16,982 bases of DNA from positions 1-16,982 of the forward strand of contig CASELB010000126.1 in the NCBI GenBank assembly GCA_949288685.1, written 5' to 3'. Positions within the stretch are counted from its first letter, which is position 1, and each line of letters starts with the position of its first letter. Below, piece by piece: positions 6,557-13,253 of this stretch. The stretch is from an uncultured bacterium. Lineage in GTDB: Bacteria > Cyanobacteriota > Vampirovibrionia > Gastranaerophilales > Gastranaerophilaceae. The notes beneath the pieces are model-generated. The model was not told where the DNA came from. It made no database searches and saw only the letters and a program-made list of their open reading frames with translations. A program made the translations under genes and the position numbers.

Positions 6557-6682
6557 ATGGGTGATTTAAACCTGTATAACAAAAAAATGATTTTAAGAGC
6601 TGCAATTTTATTATTAATTGCAGTTCTTTTTTTAATTTATTTAATCCAGAGTTTGAATTCAAATATTTCATCGGGCATGTAG
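6557..6682 (+). CDS. Possible 41-aa single-pass membrane micro-protein
   Basis: An ATG at 6557, six bases after the stop of the exported-protein gene, opens a 41-codon frame ending at TAG 6680-6682. The predicted peptide starts MGDLNLYNKK, then has about 20 hydrophobic residues (MILRAAILLLIAVLFLIYLI, 11-30) and a polar tail QSLNSNISSGM. That is the layout of a single-pass membrane micro-protein. No Shine-Dalgarno is present, so translation would need coupling to the upstream stop. A terminator-like hairpin with a T-run (6597-6633) lies inside the frame, and AT-rich U-rich DNA readily mimics hydrophobic codons. The evidence is therefore evenly balanced or slightly against. Confidence 0.3.
   Translation: MGDLNLYNKKMILRAAILLLIAVLFLIYLIQSLNSNISSGM
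6595..6633 (+). terminator. Intrinsic terminator after the small exported protein
   Basis: The stem GAGCTGCAATT (6597-6607) pairs with AATTGCAGTTC (6616-6626) over 11 bp with a single G-U wobble, around an 8-nt loop. It is followed by seven T (6627-6633), and two flanking A-T pairs can extend it. This is a good Rho-independent terminator, although it lies within a possible 41-codon ORF. Confidence 0.7.
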
Positions 6683-6917
6683 TGAGCATGCCTAAAGACT
6701 TTTAGAAATTTGTCATGTGTTTGTTTATAAAAATTTTTTAATATTAATTATATTAATGGCAAAAGTACTAAAAAAAACATAAAAAATGCGTTATTATTAA
6801 AAATTGTTTACAAATCGGAAGTCTGTACAAGGACTAAATTTAACGCTGAAAAAAAAATTGCAACAGGGCTGAAACTCAATAATTACGTTTCTTTAAAAAA
6901 CTACATTATCCGTACGG
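6683..6917. other. AT-rich intergenic stretch, no gene recognised
   Basis: Between the 41-codon ORF and the rubredoxin promoter I see no recognisable gene or RNA. There is a small inverted repeat, GGCATG (6674-6679) with CATGCC (6687-6692), and a CTAAA/TTTAG hairpin (6692-6705). One plus-strand frame stays open from 6731 to 6934 with Lys/Asn-rich content, but its only ATG lies five codons before the stop. It may be a gene remnant or chance. No NrdR box or riboswitch core was recognised. Confidence 0.5.
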
Positions 6918-6946
6918 TTGACATGCTCTATTAGAAATTTTATAAT
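6918..6946 (+). promoter_or_regulatory. Perfect consensus sigma-70 promoter for rubredoxin-nrdDG
   Basis: TTGACA (6918-6923), exactly 17 bp, then TATAAT (6941-6946): a full 12-of-12 match to the housekeeping consensus at ideal spacing. Transcription would start near 6953, right at the AAAGGAGA ribosome site (6953-6960), giving a very short leader. It is the only good promoter before nrdD and probably drives rubredoxin, nrdD and nrdG together. Confidence 0.85.
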
Positions 6947-6968
6947 TTTTAGAAAGGAGACATTGCGG

Positions 6969-7115
6969 ATGAATAAAAAATATATTTGTACTGTATGTCA
7001 ATATATCTACGATCCAACTGAACATGATAATGTGTCGTTTGAAGAGTTGTCAGAGGACTTTGAATGCCCAATCTGCCATGTTGGCAAGGATATGTTTGAA
7101 CCGGTGGAAGGTTAA
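6969..7115 (+). CDS. Rubredoxin, short variant (48 aa)
   Basis: A small iron protein carrying one Fe(SCys)4 centre, normally a one-electron carrier in anaerobes. The four ligands are Cys7 and Cys10 (CTVC) and Cys33 and Cys36 (CPIC), followed by VGKDMFEPVE as in classical rubredoxins. The ATG at 6969 is chosen for the AAAGGAGA site eight bases upstream; starting earlier would run into the promoter. At 48 aa it is a few residues shorter than usual, lacking the loop that normally precedes the FEEL segment. It has Phe31 where Trp is common. More unusually, the Gly that follows the second Cys of each CxxC is missing: Gln11 and His37 replace them. It sits 79 bp before nrdD without a terminator, so it may be co-transcribed and could serve redox supply for the reductase or oxidative-stress defence. 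Confidence 0.88.
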   Translation: MNKKYICTVCQYIYDPTEHDNVSFEELSEDFECPICHVGKDMFEPVEG

Positions 7116-7194
7116 AAATTAAATAAATATTTTTTGGAGAAAAATAGTTTTGGGATTGGGGCGGACTAAAAAACGCTCCAGAGAGGATTTTTAT

Positions 7195-9459
7195 ATGCAA
7201 AATAATATAGAACAAGAAAAAATAATAGGTATAAATTCAGCGTCCAAATCATTTAAGGGGATGACATCTCCTCTTGCTCAAAAATCAGAAGGGATTAGCG
7301 ATAATAAAGTTGTAAGTATTCAGACGGCATCACTAAATGACGTTGTTGTTATAAAGAAAGACGGCACAAAAGAAGAATATAATGTGCAAAAAGTAGTTGC
7401 TGCGGTTCAGAAATCAGCAACAAGAATGCTTGTCAAATTGACTGATGCGGAAATTAAGACAATATGTGATTATGTTGATGAAAAAGTTATTGCATCAGGA
7501 CAAAAAGAAGTTGAAATTTCTACAATGCACAATATTGTAGAGAGCGTTTTAGAACTTGTTAATCCGAAAATTGCTGCAAGTTACAGAAACTACAGAAACT
7601 ATAAACAAGACTTTGTACATATGCTTGATAAAGTTTATCAGGAAAGTCAAAAAATTATGTATATCGGCGATAAGGAGAACTCAAATTCCGATAGCGCACT
7701 TGTTTCTACTAAACGTTCATTAATCTTTAATCAATTAAATAAAGAATTGTACAAAAAATTCTTTTTAACGGTAGATGATTTACAGGCAATCAGAGAAGGA
7801 TATATTTATATTCACGATATGTCTGCAAGACGCGACACAATGAACTGCTGCTTGTTTGATGTTAAGTCTGTGCTTGAAGGCGGATTTGAAATGGGGAACA
7901 TCTGGTACAATGAACCCAAAACTCTTGATGTTGCCTTCGACGTAATAGGTGATATAGTAATGGCGGCTGCAAGCCAACAATATGGCGGCTTTACTGTTCC
8001 GGAAGTTGATAAACTCCTTGCGCCGTATGCTCAAAAAACTTATGATAAGCAATACAACAGATATATTTGTATGGGGCTTTCTTTTGAAAAGGCAAGAGAA
8101 GAAGCCTTAAAAGATGTTCAAAACGATTTTGAACAGGGATATCAAGGTTGGGAATACAAGTTTAACACAGTAGCTTCAAGCCGCGGTGATTATCCGTTCA
8201 TTACAATTACCTTAGGACTAGGAACCGGTGAATTTGAAAAAATGGCATCAATGACTATTTTGAAAGTTCACGCAAAAGGACAGGGGAAAAAGGATAACAA
8301 AAAACCTGTATTGTTCCCGAAAATAGTGTTCTTATATGACAAGGATTTGCATGAAGAAGGCAAAGAGTTGCATGATGTATTTAATGCAGGTGTTGAATGC
8401 TCACAAAAAACAATGTATCCGGATTGGTTGTCCTTGACCGGTGAAGGGTATGTTGCAAGTATGTATAAAAAGTACAAACGGGTTGTATCTCCGATGGGCT
8501 GCCGTGCATTCCTTTCTCCATGGTTTGAACGCGGCGGTATGAAGCCTGCTGATGAGGATGATAAGCCTGTATTTGTCGGAAGATTTAATATCGGTGCGGT
8601 GAGCCTTCACCTTCCTATGATTTATGCTAAGGCGAAGAAAGAAAGCAAAGATTTCTATGAAGTTCTTGATTACTACTTAGAATTAATCAGACAAATTCAC
8701 TTAAGAACGTATGAATATCTAGGTGAAATGAGAGCGTCTATTAACCCGTTAGCGTATTGTGAAGGCGGTTTTTACGGCGGACATTTGAAACATTATGAAA
8801 AAATTAAACCGCTGCTTGAATCAGCAACAGCATCATTTGGCATTACCGCGTTAAACGAACTTCAAGAATTGTATAACGGGAAGTCTCTTGTAGAAGACGG
8901 TGAATTTGCGCTTGAAGTAATGCGTTATATCAATAAAAAGGTTAACGAGTACAAAGAAAAAGATAACAAATTGTATGCTATTTACGGTACACCGGCAGAA
9001 AGCCTTTGCGGTCTGCAAGTCGAACAGTTCCGTAAAAAGTATGGTGTTATAGAGCACGTATCTGACAGAGGTTATGTTTCAAACAGTTTCCACTGCCACG
9101 TTAGCGAAGATATTACACCTACTCAAAAACAAGACCTTGAAAATCGTTTCTGGGATTTGTTAAACGGCGGCAAAATTCAGTATGTTAAATATCCTATCTC
9201 TTATAACAAGTGTGCGATTGAGTCTTTAATCTACAGAGCTATGGACATGGGATTTTATGAAGGCGTCAACCTTTCACTTGCATACTGCGATGATTGCGGG
9301 CATCAGGAACTGGCAATGGACGTCTGCCCTAAATGTGGAAGTACTAACCTGACCAAAATTGAACGTATGAATGGTTATCTTTCATACTCAAGAGTAAAAG
9401 GCGATACAAGACTCAATGATGCTAAAATGGAAGAAATCGCAGACAGGAAGAGCATGTAA
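7195..9459 (+). CDS. nrdD: Class III anaerobic ribonucleoside-triphosphate reductase
   Basis: The oxygen-sensitive glycyl-radical enzyme reduces ribonucleoside triphosphates to deoxyribonucleotides in the cytosol. At 754 aa, the chosen ATG follows AGAGGA (7182-7187) by seven bases; an in-frame TTG at 7150 with GGAG at 7136-7139 could add 15 residues. Residues 1-48 are a polar extension, 49-140 an ATP-cone allosteric domain (VVVIKKDGTKEEYNVQKV), followed by the catalytic barrel. Candidate active-site cysteines are Cys218/219 in MNCC and Cys436 in MGCRAFL. The C-terminus has a zinc site, Cys698, 701, 711 and 714 (CDDC, CPKC), and the radical Gly727 in RMNGYL. Its stop overlaps the nrdG start (TAATG). 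Presence of this enzyme implies anaerobic DNA precursor synthesis. Everything expected for activity is present. Confidence 0.97.
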   Translation: MQNNIEQEKIIGINSASKSFKGMTSPLAQKSEGISDNKVVSIQTASLNDVVVIKKDGTKEEYNVQKVVAAVQKSATRMLVKLTDAEIKTICDYVDEKVIASGQKEVEISTMHNIVESVLELVNPKIAASYRNYRNYKQDFVHMLDKVYQESQKIMYIGDKENSNSDSALVSTKRSLIFNQLNKELYKKFFLTVDDLQAIREGYIYIHDMSARRDTMNCCLFDVKSVLEGGFEMGNIWYNEPKTLDVAFDVIGDIVMAAASQQYGGFTVPEVDKLLAPYAQKTYDKQYNRYICMGLSFEKAREEALKDVQNDFEQGYQGWEYKFNTVASSRGDYPFITITLGLGTGEFEKMASMTILKVHAKGQGKKDNKKPVLFPKIVFLYDKDLHEEGKELHDVFNAGVECSQKTMYPDWLSLTGEGYVASMYKKYKRVVSPMGCRAFLSPWFERGGMKPADEDDKPVFVGRFNIGAVSLHLPMIYAKAKKESKDFYEVLDYYLELIRQIHLRTYEYLGEMRASINPLAYCEGGFYGGHLKHYEKIKPLLESATASFGITALNELQELYNGKSLVEDGEFALEVMRYINKKVNEYKEKDNKLYAIYGTPAESLCGLQVEQFRKKYGVIEHVSDRGYVSNSFHCHVSEDITPTQKQDLENRFWDLLNGGKIQYVKYPISYNKCAIESLIYRAMDMGFYEGVNLSLAYCDDCGHQELAMDVCPKCGSTNLTKIERMNGYLSYSRVKGDTRLNDAKMEEIADRKSM

Positions 9460-9950
9460 TGAATTATCATAATATAACAAAGGACGACATGCTTAATGGC
9501 GACGGGCTTCGCGTCGTATTGTGGGTCAGCGGTTGTACTCATCACTGTTATCAGTGCCATAATCCCGAAACCTGGGATCTGGCAAGCGGTATTCCGTTTG
9601 ATGAGGAGGCTGAAGAAGAACTTTTTGACGCGCTTAAACCTTCTCATATCTCCGGTATTACTTTCTCCGGAGGGGATCCGCTCCACCCGATGAACAGGGA
9701 CGAAGTTGCGCGGCTTATCAAAAAGTTTAAAAAACTTTATCCGAAAAAGAATGCCTGGTTGTATACCGGATATTTATGGGAGGATGTCAAGGATTTGGAT
9801 GGCGTTTCCGAACTTGATGTGCTGTGTGACGGTGAGTTTGTGCTTGATTTAAAAGATGATAAGGTTCACTGGGTTGGCAGTACAAACCAGCGGGTTATTG
9901 ATGTTCAAAAAACCCTTGAAACAGGTGAAGTTGTACTTCATAACTCATAG
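9459..9950 (+). CDS. nrdG: Anaerobic ribonucleotide reductase activating protein
   Basis: This 163-aa radical-SAM activase uses a [4Fe-4S] cluster and S-adenosylmethionine to generate the glycyl radical on NrdD. The cluster motif CxxxCxxC is Cys26, Cys30 and Cys33 (SGCTHHCYQCHNPETWD), and the SAM-contacting FSGGDPL follows near residue 70. Length is close to the family norm of about 155. The ATG shares its A with the nrdD stop codon (TAATG at 9457-9461), so translation is coupled by reinitiation and the two products are made together. The gene ends before a bidirectional terminator. No anomaly is visible. Confidence 0.96.
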   Translation: MNYHNITKDDMLNGDGLRVVLWVSGCTHHCYQCHNPETWDLASGIPFDEEAEEELFDALKPSHISGITFSGGDPLHPMNRDEVARLIKKFKKLYPKKNAWLYTGYLWEDVKDLDGVSELDVLCDGEFVLDLKDDKVHWVGSTNQRVIDVQKTLETGEVVLHNS

Positions 9951-9971
9951 ATGAGGTTTTTATTAAAAATT

Positions 9972-10015
9972 TTAAAATCAGGGTACGGAAGATTAAATCT
10001 GCACCCTGATTTTAA
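9972..10015. terminator. Bidirectional terminator between nrdG and the pheA-like gene
   Basis: A 13-bp perfect stem (TTAAAATCAGGGT at 9972-9984 with ACCCTGATTTTAA at 10003-10015) encloses an 18-nt loop that itself holds a small AGAT/ATCT repeat. T-rich sequence follows on both strands. It separates the convergent nrdDG unit and the minus-strand pheA-like gene. Confidence 0.85.
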
Positions 10016-10031
10016 TTTGTTATTTTAATTA

Positions 10032-10877
10032 TTAAAATTTTCCGTATGAACCGATAAATCGGATTTCATCGGCGTACGGATTCAATTCCTGGATTACGGA
10101 TTTTGTTTTTTCTTCTTCGATATGTCCGTCAAAGTCTATAAATACAGCTTGTTTGCCGGCGTTGCCTTCGCACATCTGTGAATTTATGTGAGAAATATTG
10201 ATATCATGATTTACAAAAACTTTCACCATATCAAGCAGTGCGCCTTTTCGGTCGTTTAAGAAGAGTACGATGCTTGTTGTATCGTTTCCCGTAATTTCGG
10301 TTTTGCAGCTTCCGATTACTACACATCGCATACTTAAGTTTGTATGGTTATCAATATCGCGTTTCAGGATATTAAGATTGTAAACCTGTGCAGTTTTTTC
10401 TGTGCCTATGATTGAGTATGTCAGGTTATACCGGTTAAGCATTCCTGCCGCTTCCGCCATATCATCTGCAAGGACTATATTTAAGTTTGCAGGCATTTCG
10501 TTTTTAATAAATGATTGGCAGTGCGCTATTGCATTCGGATGGGCTATAATTCCCGATATTGAATAAAACTCGGTTGTTTTGGATAACAGGCAGTTATGAA
10601 TAGGGATGGTTGTTTCTGCAAGAATTTTGACATTTGTATATTGCGGAGAGATTAGACATTCTCTGGATTCTGCAATAACACCTTCTACATTGTTTTCGTA
10701 GGGAATAATACCCAGTGTTGTCGGATTCATATTAACGTACTGTACACATTCTGCAATTGTGCGAAAACATCTTTTGTATACACTTATTTTGTATGAATCA
10801 TAGAATTTGTCCAGTGCTATTTCACAGTTGCTGCCGCCCTGACCTAAGCAGATAATTTCTTCAATATTTTCAAACAT
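10032..10877 (-). CDS. pheA: Prephenate dehydratase-like protein with ACT domain
   Basis: A 281-aa protein of the monofunctional prephenate dehydratase family, which makes phenylpyruvate for phenylalanine synthesis. A periplasmic-binding-like catalytic fold (1-190) starts CLGQGGSNCEIA and contains YENNVEGVI (60-68, usually ENSxEG), AHPNAIAHC (112-120) and MAEAA (140-144). An ACT domain follows (about 200-281). Key motifs deviate: the catalytic Thr-Arg-Phe aligns with Met183-Arg184-Cys185 in LSMRCVVIG, and the phenylalanine-binding ESRP of the ACT domain reads NSQM (232-235). Ser182 or Thr179 might substitute for the catalytic Thr. AGGAG lies six bases before the ATG. A candidate minus-strand promoter, TTGCCA (10926-10921), 18 bp, TATAAT (10902-10897), overlaps the start of the divergent mutase gene. 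No other aromatic pathway gene adjoins. Family certain, activity uncertain. Confidence 0.85.
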   Translation of the reverse strand: MFENIEEIICLGQGGSNCEIALDKFYDSYKISVYKRCFRTIAECVQYVNMNPTTLGIIPYENNVEGVIAESRECLISPQYTNVKILAETTIPIHNCLLSKTTEFYSISGIIAHPNAIAHCQSFIKNEMPANLNIVLADDMAEAAGMLNRYNLTYSIIGTEKTAQVYNLNILKRDIDNHTNLSMRCVVIGSCKTEITGNDTTSIVLFLNDRKGALLDMVKVFVNHDINISHINSQMCEGNAGKQAVFIDFDGHIEEEKTKSVIQELNPYADEIRFIGSYGKF

Positions 10878-10889
10878 AAAAATCTCCTA

Positions 10890-10926
10890 TGGTACAATTA
10901 TAATAAAAGGGAGTGGATTATGGCAA
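10890..10926. promoter_or_regulatory. Overlapping divergent promoters, pheA-like and mutase genes
   Basis: Only 42 bp separate the two start codons. On the minus strand TTGCCA (10926-10921, 5 of 6), 18 bp, then TATAAT (10902-10897) points to the pheA-like gene. On the plus strand TGG TACAAT (10890-10898) is an extended -10, and TATAAT occurs again at 10899-10904. The -10 elements physically overlap, so the two polymerases should exclude one another. Confidence 0.55.
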
Positions 10927-12284
10927 ATATTAAGTTCGGTACTGACGGATGGCGCGGAATATTGGATAAAGAGTTTAATCGTGAAAACTTTACAATTGCT
11001 GTGAACGCTGTTGGCAAGTACTTATGTGATAACGCACAGAGTAGTATATTAATAGGTTATGACCCCAGAAGGAAGGGATTAGATTTTGCGCAGCTTGCGG
11101 CAAATCTTTTATCCCAAAGCGGTATTAATGTGCGCTTATCTTCTAAAATTGTTCCTACACCGGTACTTGCGTATTATGCAGGGCTGACATCAACGCCGGC
11201 AATTATGCTTACGGCATCACATAATCCTCCAGTGTATCAGGGATTAAAATTTATTCCTGAATATGCAGGTCCTGCCACGGATGATATTACATCTGCAATA
11301 ATGTCCAATATCGGAGAAAAAGTTGTTGCAGATAAAAAGGGAGAGATTTTAAGTTTTGAATTTTTTGATGAATATGAAAAACACCTGCACTCTCTTATTG
11401 ATTTTAAAAGGATAAAGCAGTCCGGCATCCGGTTTATTTATGACGGGCTATATTCAAGTACTGTCGGCTATTTTGACAGAATTTTGGATAATGCGGGCAT
11501 TAGTTACAATTCAATCAGAATGAAACATGATCCTGATTTTGGCGGCGGAATGCCTGACCCCAAGCCTAAATATCTTAAGCAGCTTATTGAAATGACAAAA
11601 ACGGAAGGTTGTATAGGGTTTGCAAATGACGGTGACGGAGACAGGTTTGGCGTGACGGATGAAGACGGGGAATATGTTTCTCCTAATGAAACTATACCGA
11701 TAATTGCAAAACACCTTATAGAGAATAAGGGCGCAGAAGGTGCGATTGTAAAGACGGTCGGCTCAAGTATTCTCATTGAAAAAGCGGCGGAAAAACTGGG
11801 AGTGCCTGTTATTGAAACGGCAGTTGGATTTAAACATGTCGGAAATGCAATGAGAGAGAATAAAGTAATTATCGGCGGAGAGGAGTCAGGCGGGTTGAGT
11901 ATCGGCGGACATATTCCGGAAAAAGACGGTATTCTTGCAAATCTGCTTATTCTTGAGGTTATGGCATATTCCGGCAAGTCTATGAGAGAATTAAGAAAAG
12001 ATTTGTATGACTTTGTCGGGGAAAGATATTACACAGATAGAATTGACTTAAGTTTTACTTCCCGTGAAGAAATTAATAAAGTGCTTGAAAAATACAAAAA
12101 CACAAATTGCGTAGGAGGATTTAACGTTACCCGCAGAAATTTGATTGACGGTGTAAAATTATATCTTGGAGAAGAGAGTACGATTTTAATAAGACCGAGC
12201 GGTACGGAGCCTTTATTAAGAATTTACTTTGAAAGTTCCGATAAAAGTATTCTTGAGACATTAAAGAATATAAATTATGTTTAA
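10920..12284 (+). CDS. Phosphohexomutase (phosphoglucomutase/phosphomannomutase family)
   Basis: A 454-aa alpha-D-phosphohexomutase, cytosolic, moving phosphate between C1 and C6 of hexose phosphates to feed envelope-sugar or glycogen pathways. All four domain signatures are intact. Catalytic phosphoserine is Ser100 in TASHNP (98-103). The Mg-binding loop is DGDGDR (237-242), the sugar-recognition loop is GEESGG (320-325), and the phosphate-binding loop is RPSGTEP (425-431). The N-terminus reads FGTDGWRG rather than the FGTDGIRG usual in GlmM. GlmM enzymes usually carry GEQSGH in the sugar loop, so a glucose or mannose substrate is more likely than glucosamine phosphate; this is an inference from the loop. 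AAGGGAG (10907-10913) lies six bases before the ATG. The EamA transporter gene begins 14 bases after its stop. Confidence 0.92.
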   Translation: MANIKFGTDGWRGILDKEFNRENFTIAVNAVGKYLCDNAQSSILIGYDPRRKGLDFAQLAANLLSQSGINVRLSSKIVPTPVLAYYAGLTSTPAIMLTASHNPPVYQGLKFIPEYAGPATDDITSAIMSNIGEKVVADKKGEILSFEFFDEYEKHLHSLIDFKRIKQSGIRFIYDGLYSSTVGYFDRILDNAGISYNSIRMKHDPDFGGGMPDPKPKYLKQLIEMTKTEGCIGFANDGDGDRFGVTDEDGEYVSPNETIPIIAKHLIENKGAEGAIVKTVGSSILIEKAAEKLGVPVIETAVGFKHVGNAMRENKVIIGGEESGGLSIGGHIPEKDGILANLLILEVMAYSGKSMRELRKDLYDFVGERYYTDRIDLSFTSREEINKVLEKYKNTNCVGGFNVTRRNLIDGVKLYLGEESTILIRPSGTEPLLRIYFESSDKSILETLKNINYV

Positions 12285-12298
12285 GGAATACGCTAAGA

Positions 12299-13150
12299 AT
12301 GTTTGTATTATTAACGGCACTTACTTTGAGGATACTTTCTAACCCTGTTGCAAACGCCTGCCAGAAGTATCTGGGGGAAAGGGTGTCCTCTTTATCCGTA
12401 AATTTTTATATCGCGTTAATAATGAGTGCGGGATGTATAATTCCTGCTTTCAGACATAACTGGAGTGTTTATACTCCGGAATTCTGGCTGTATGTATTTC
12501 TTGCGGGACTTTTTTGTTCAGCCGGTACAATATGCCTTATTAAGGCGTTGAAACTCGGTGAGTTATCAATCCTTGGTCCGTTAAACTCATATAAATCCGT
12601 AATAGGACTAATCAGTGCATTTTTGCTCCTTGGAGAACTCCCTTCTTTAAACGGTATAGCGGGAATTTTTTTAATTGTTGGCGGCAGCCTTGTTTTGATT
12701 TCACCCTCCGGAAGCGTGGAGCGCGGTAAAACTTTCTGGTATTCCGTGTTATTGCGGATTATGGCGCTGGTTTTCACCGGTAGCGAAGCGAGTATTTTGA
12801 AAAAAATAATTATTCTCTCTTCCCCGGAAATCTCTTTTATACTCTGGTGCTTTTCCGGTGCGCTATTTGGCGGATTGTTTATGGTTTTTACAAAAAATAA
12901 ATTAGAATATCCCAAACTCAACGATTGGAAATTTTATATTCTGGCAGCTCTTTGCCTCGGTATAATGCAGTTCTCAACAAATGTAGTGTTTGTTAGGATG
13001 GAGGTCGGAACGGCGCTTGCTCTGTTTCAACTTTCATCAATAGTAAACCTGTTTTTAGGATTTAAGATTTTTCACGAAGGCGGTATGATAAGAAAATTTA
13101 TCGGAACAATAATTATGATAACAGGGGCGGTTATGATTTTTCTTGCATAA
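12299..13150 (+). CDS. EamA/DMT-family transporter (10 TM segments)
   Basis: A 283-aa inner-membrane protein of the drug/metabolite transporter superfamily. Two EamA repeats (about 1-137 and 146-283) each give about five hydrophobic segments. Those visible lie near residues 1-15, 35-50, 62-82, 88-110, 118-136, 147-166, 178-196, 211-230, 238-257 and 266-283. The first repeat ends with the typical LLGELPSLNGIAGIFLIVGGSLVLI pattern, where the Gly-Glu before the last helix is a family hallmark. The second repeat ends the same way after FHEGG. The ribosome site AAGGA (12283-12287) overlaps the upstream stop and is rather far (11 bases) from the ATG. Probable two-gene unit with the phosphohexomutase, ended by an AT-only hairpin. 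Substrate cannot be predicted: amino acids, nucleotide sugars and drugs all occur in this family. Confidence 0.9.
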   Translation: MFVLLTALTLRILSNPVANACQKYLGERVSSLSVNFYIALIMSAGCIIPAFRHNWSVYTPEFWLYVFLAGLFCSAGTICLIKALKLGELSILGPLNSYKSVIGLISAFLLLGELPSLNGIAGIFLIVGGSLVLISPSGSVERGKTFWYSVLLRIMALVFTGSEASILKKIIILSSPEISFILWCFSGALFGGLFMVFTKNKLEYPKLNDWKFYILAALCLGIMQFSTNVVFVRMEVGTALALFQLSSIVNLFLGFKIFHEGGMIRKFIGTIIMITGAVMIFLA

Positions 13151-13156
13151 ATTTTT

Positions 13157-13185
13157 ATAAAATTCATGAAAATTTTATTTTTTTT
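13157..13185 (+). terminator. Weak AT-only terminator after the EamA gene
   Basis: ATAAAATT (13157-13164) pairs perfectly with AATTTTAT (13171-13178) around a CATGAA loop, followed by a run of eight T (13178-13185). The stem has no G-C pairs, so termination may be leaky, but the long T-run and position just before the aspS promoter support the call. Confidence 0.45.
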
Positions 13186-13195
13186 GCTCAAATTC

Positions 13196-13224
13196 TTCAC
13201 AATTATTTTTGTTTCTGTTAAAAT
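13196..13224 (+). promoter_or_regulatory. Strong promoter for aspS
   Basis: TTCACA (13196-13201, 5 of 6 to TTGACA), exactly 17 bp, then TAAAAT (13219-13224, 5 of 6) with an extended TGT (13216-13218). Transcription would begin near 13231. No T-box leader fits in the remaining short 5' region. Confidence 0.7.
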
Positions 13225-13253
13225 TTGATAGCAAATACTTTTTATAGGGAGAA

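Noticed and set aside
6918..6968. Earlier TTG start for rubredoxin at 6918.
   Set aside because: That codon is the -35 hexamer of the consensus promoter; the transcript would begin after it.
6683..7194. Searched for an NrdR box or B12/adenosyl riboswitch controlling nrdDG.
   Set aside because: No sequence close to the NrdR palindrome and no recognisable riboswitch core was seen by eye.
13225..13253. Possible T-box leader for aspS.
   Set aside because: The predicted leader is under 30 bases, far too short, and no T-box sequence or specifier stem is present.
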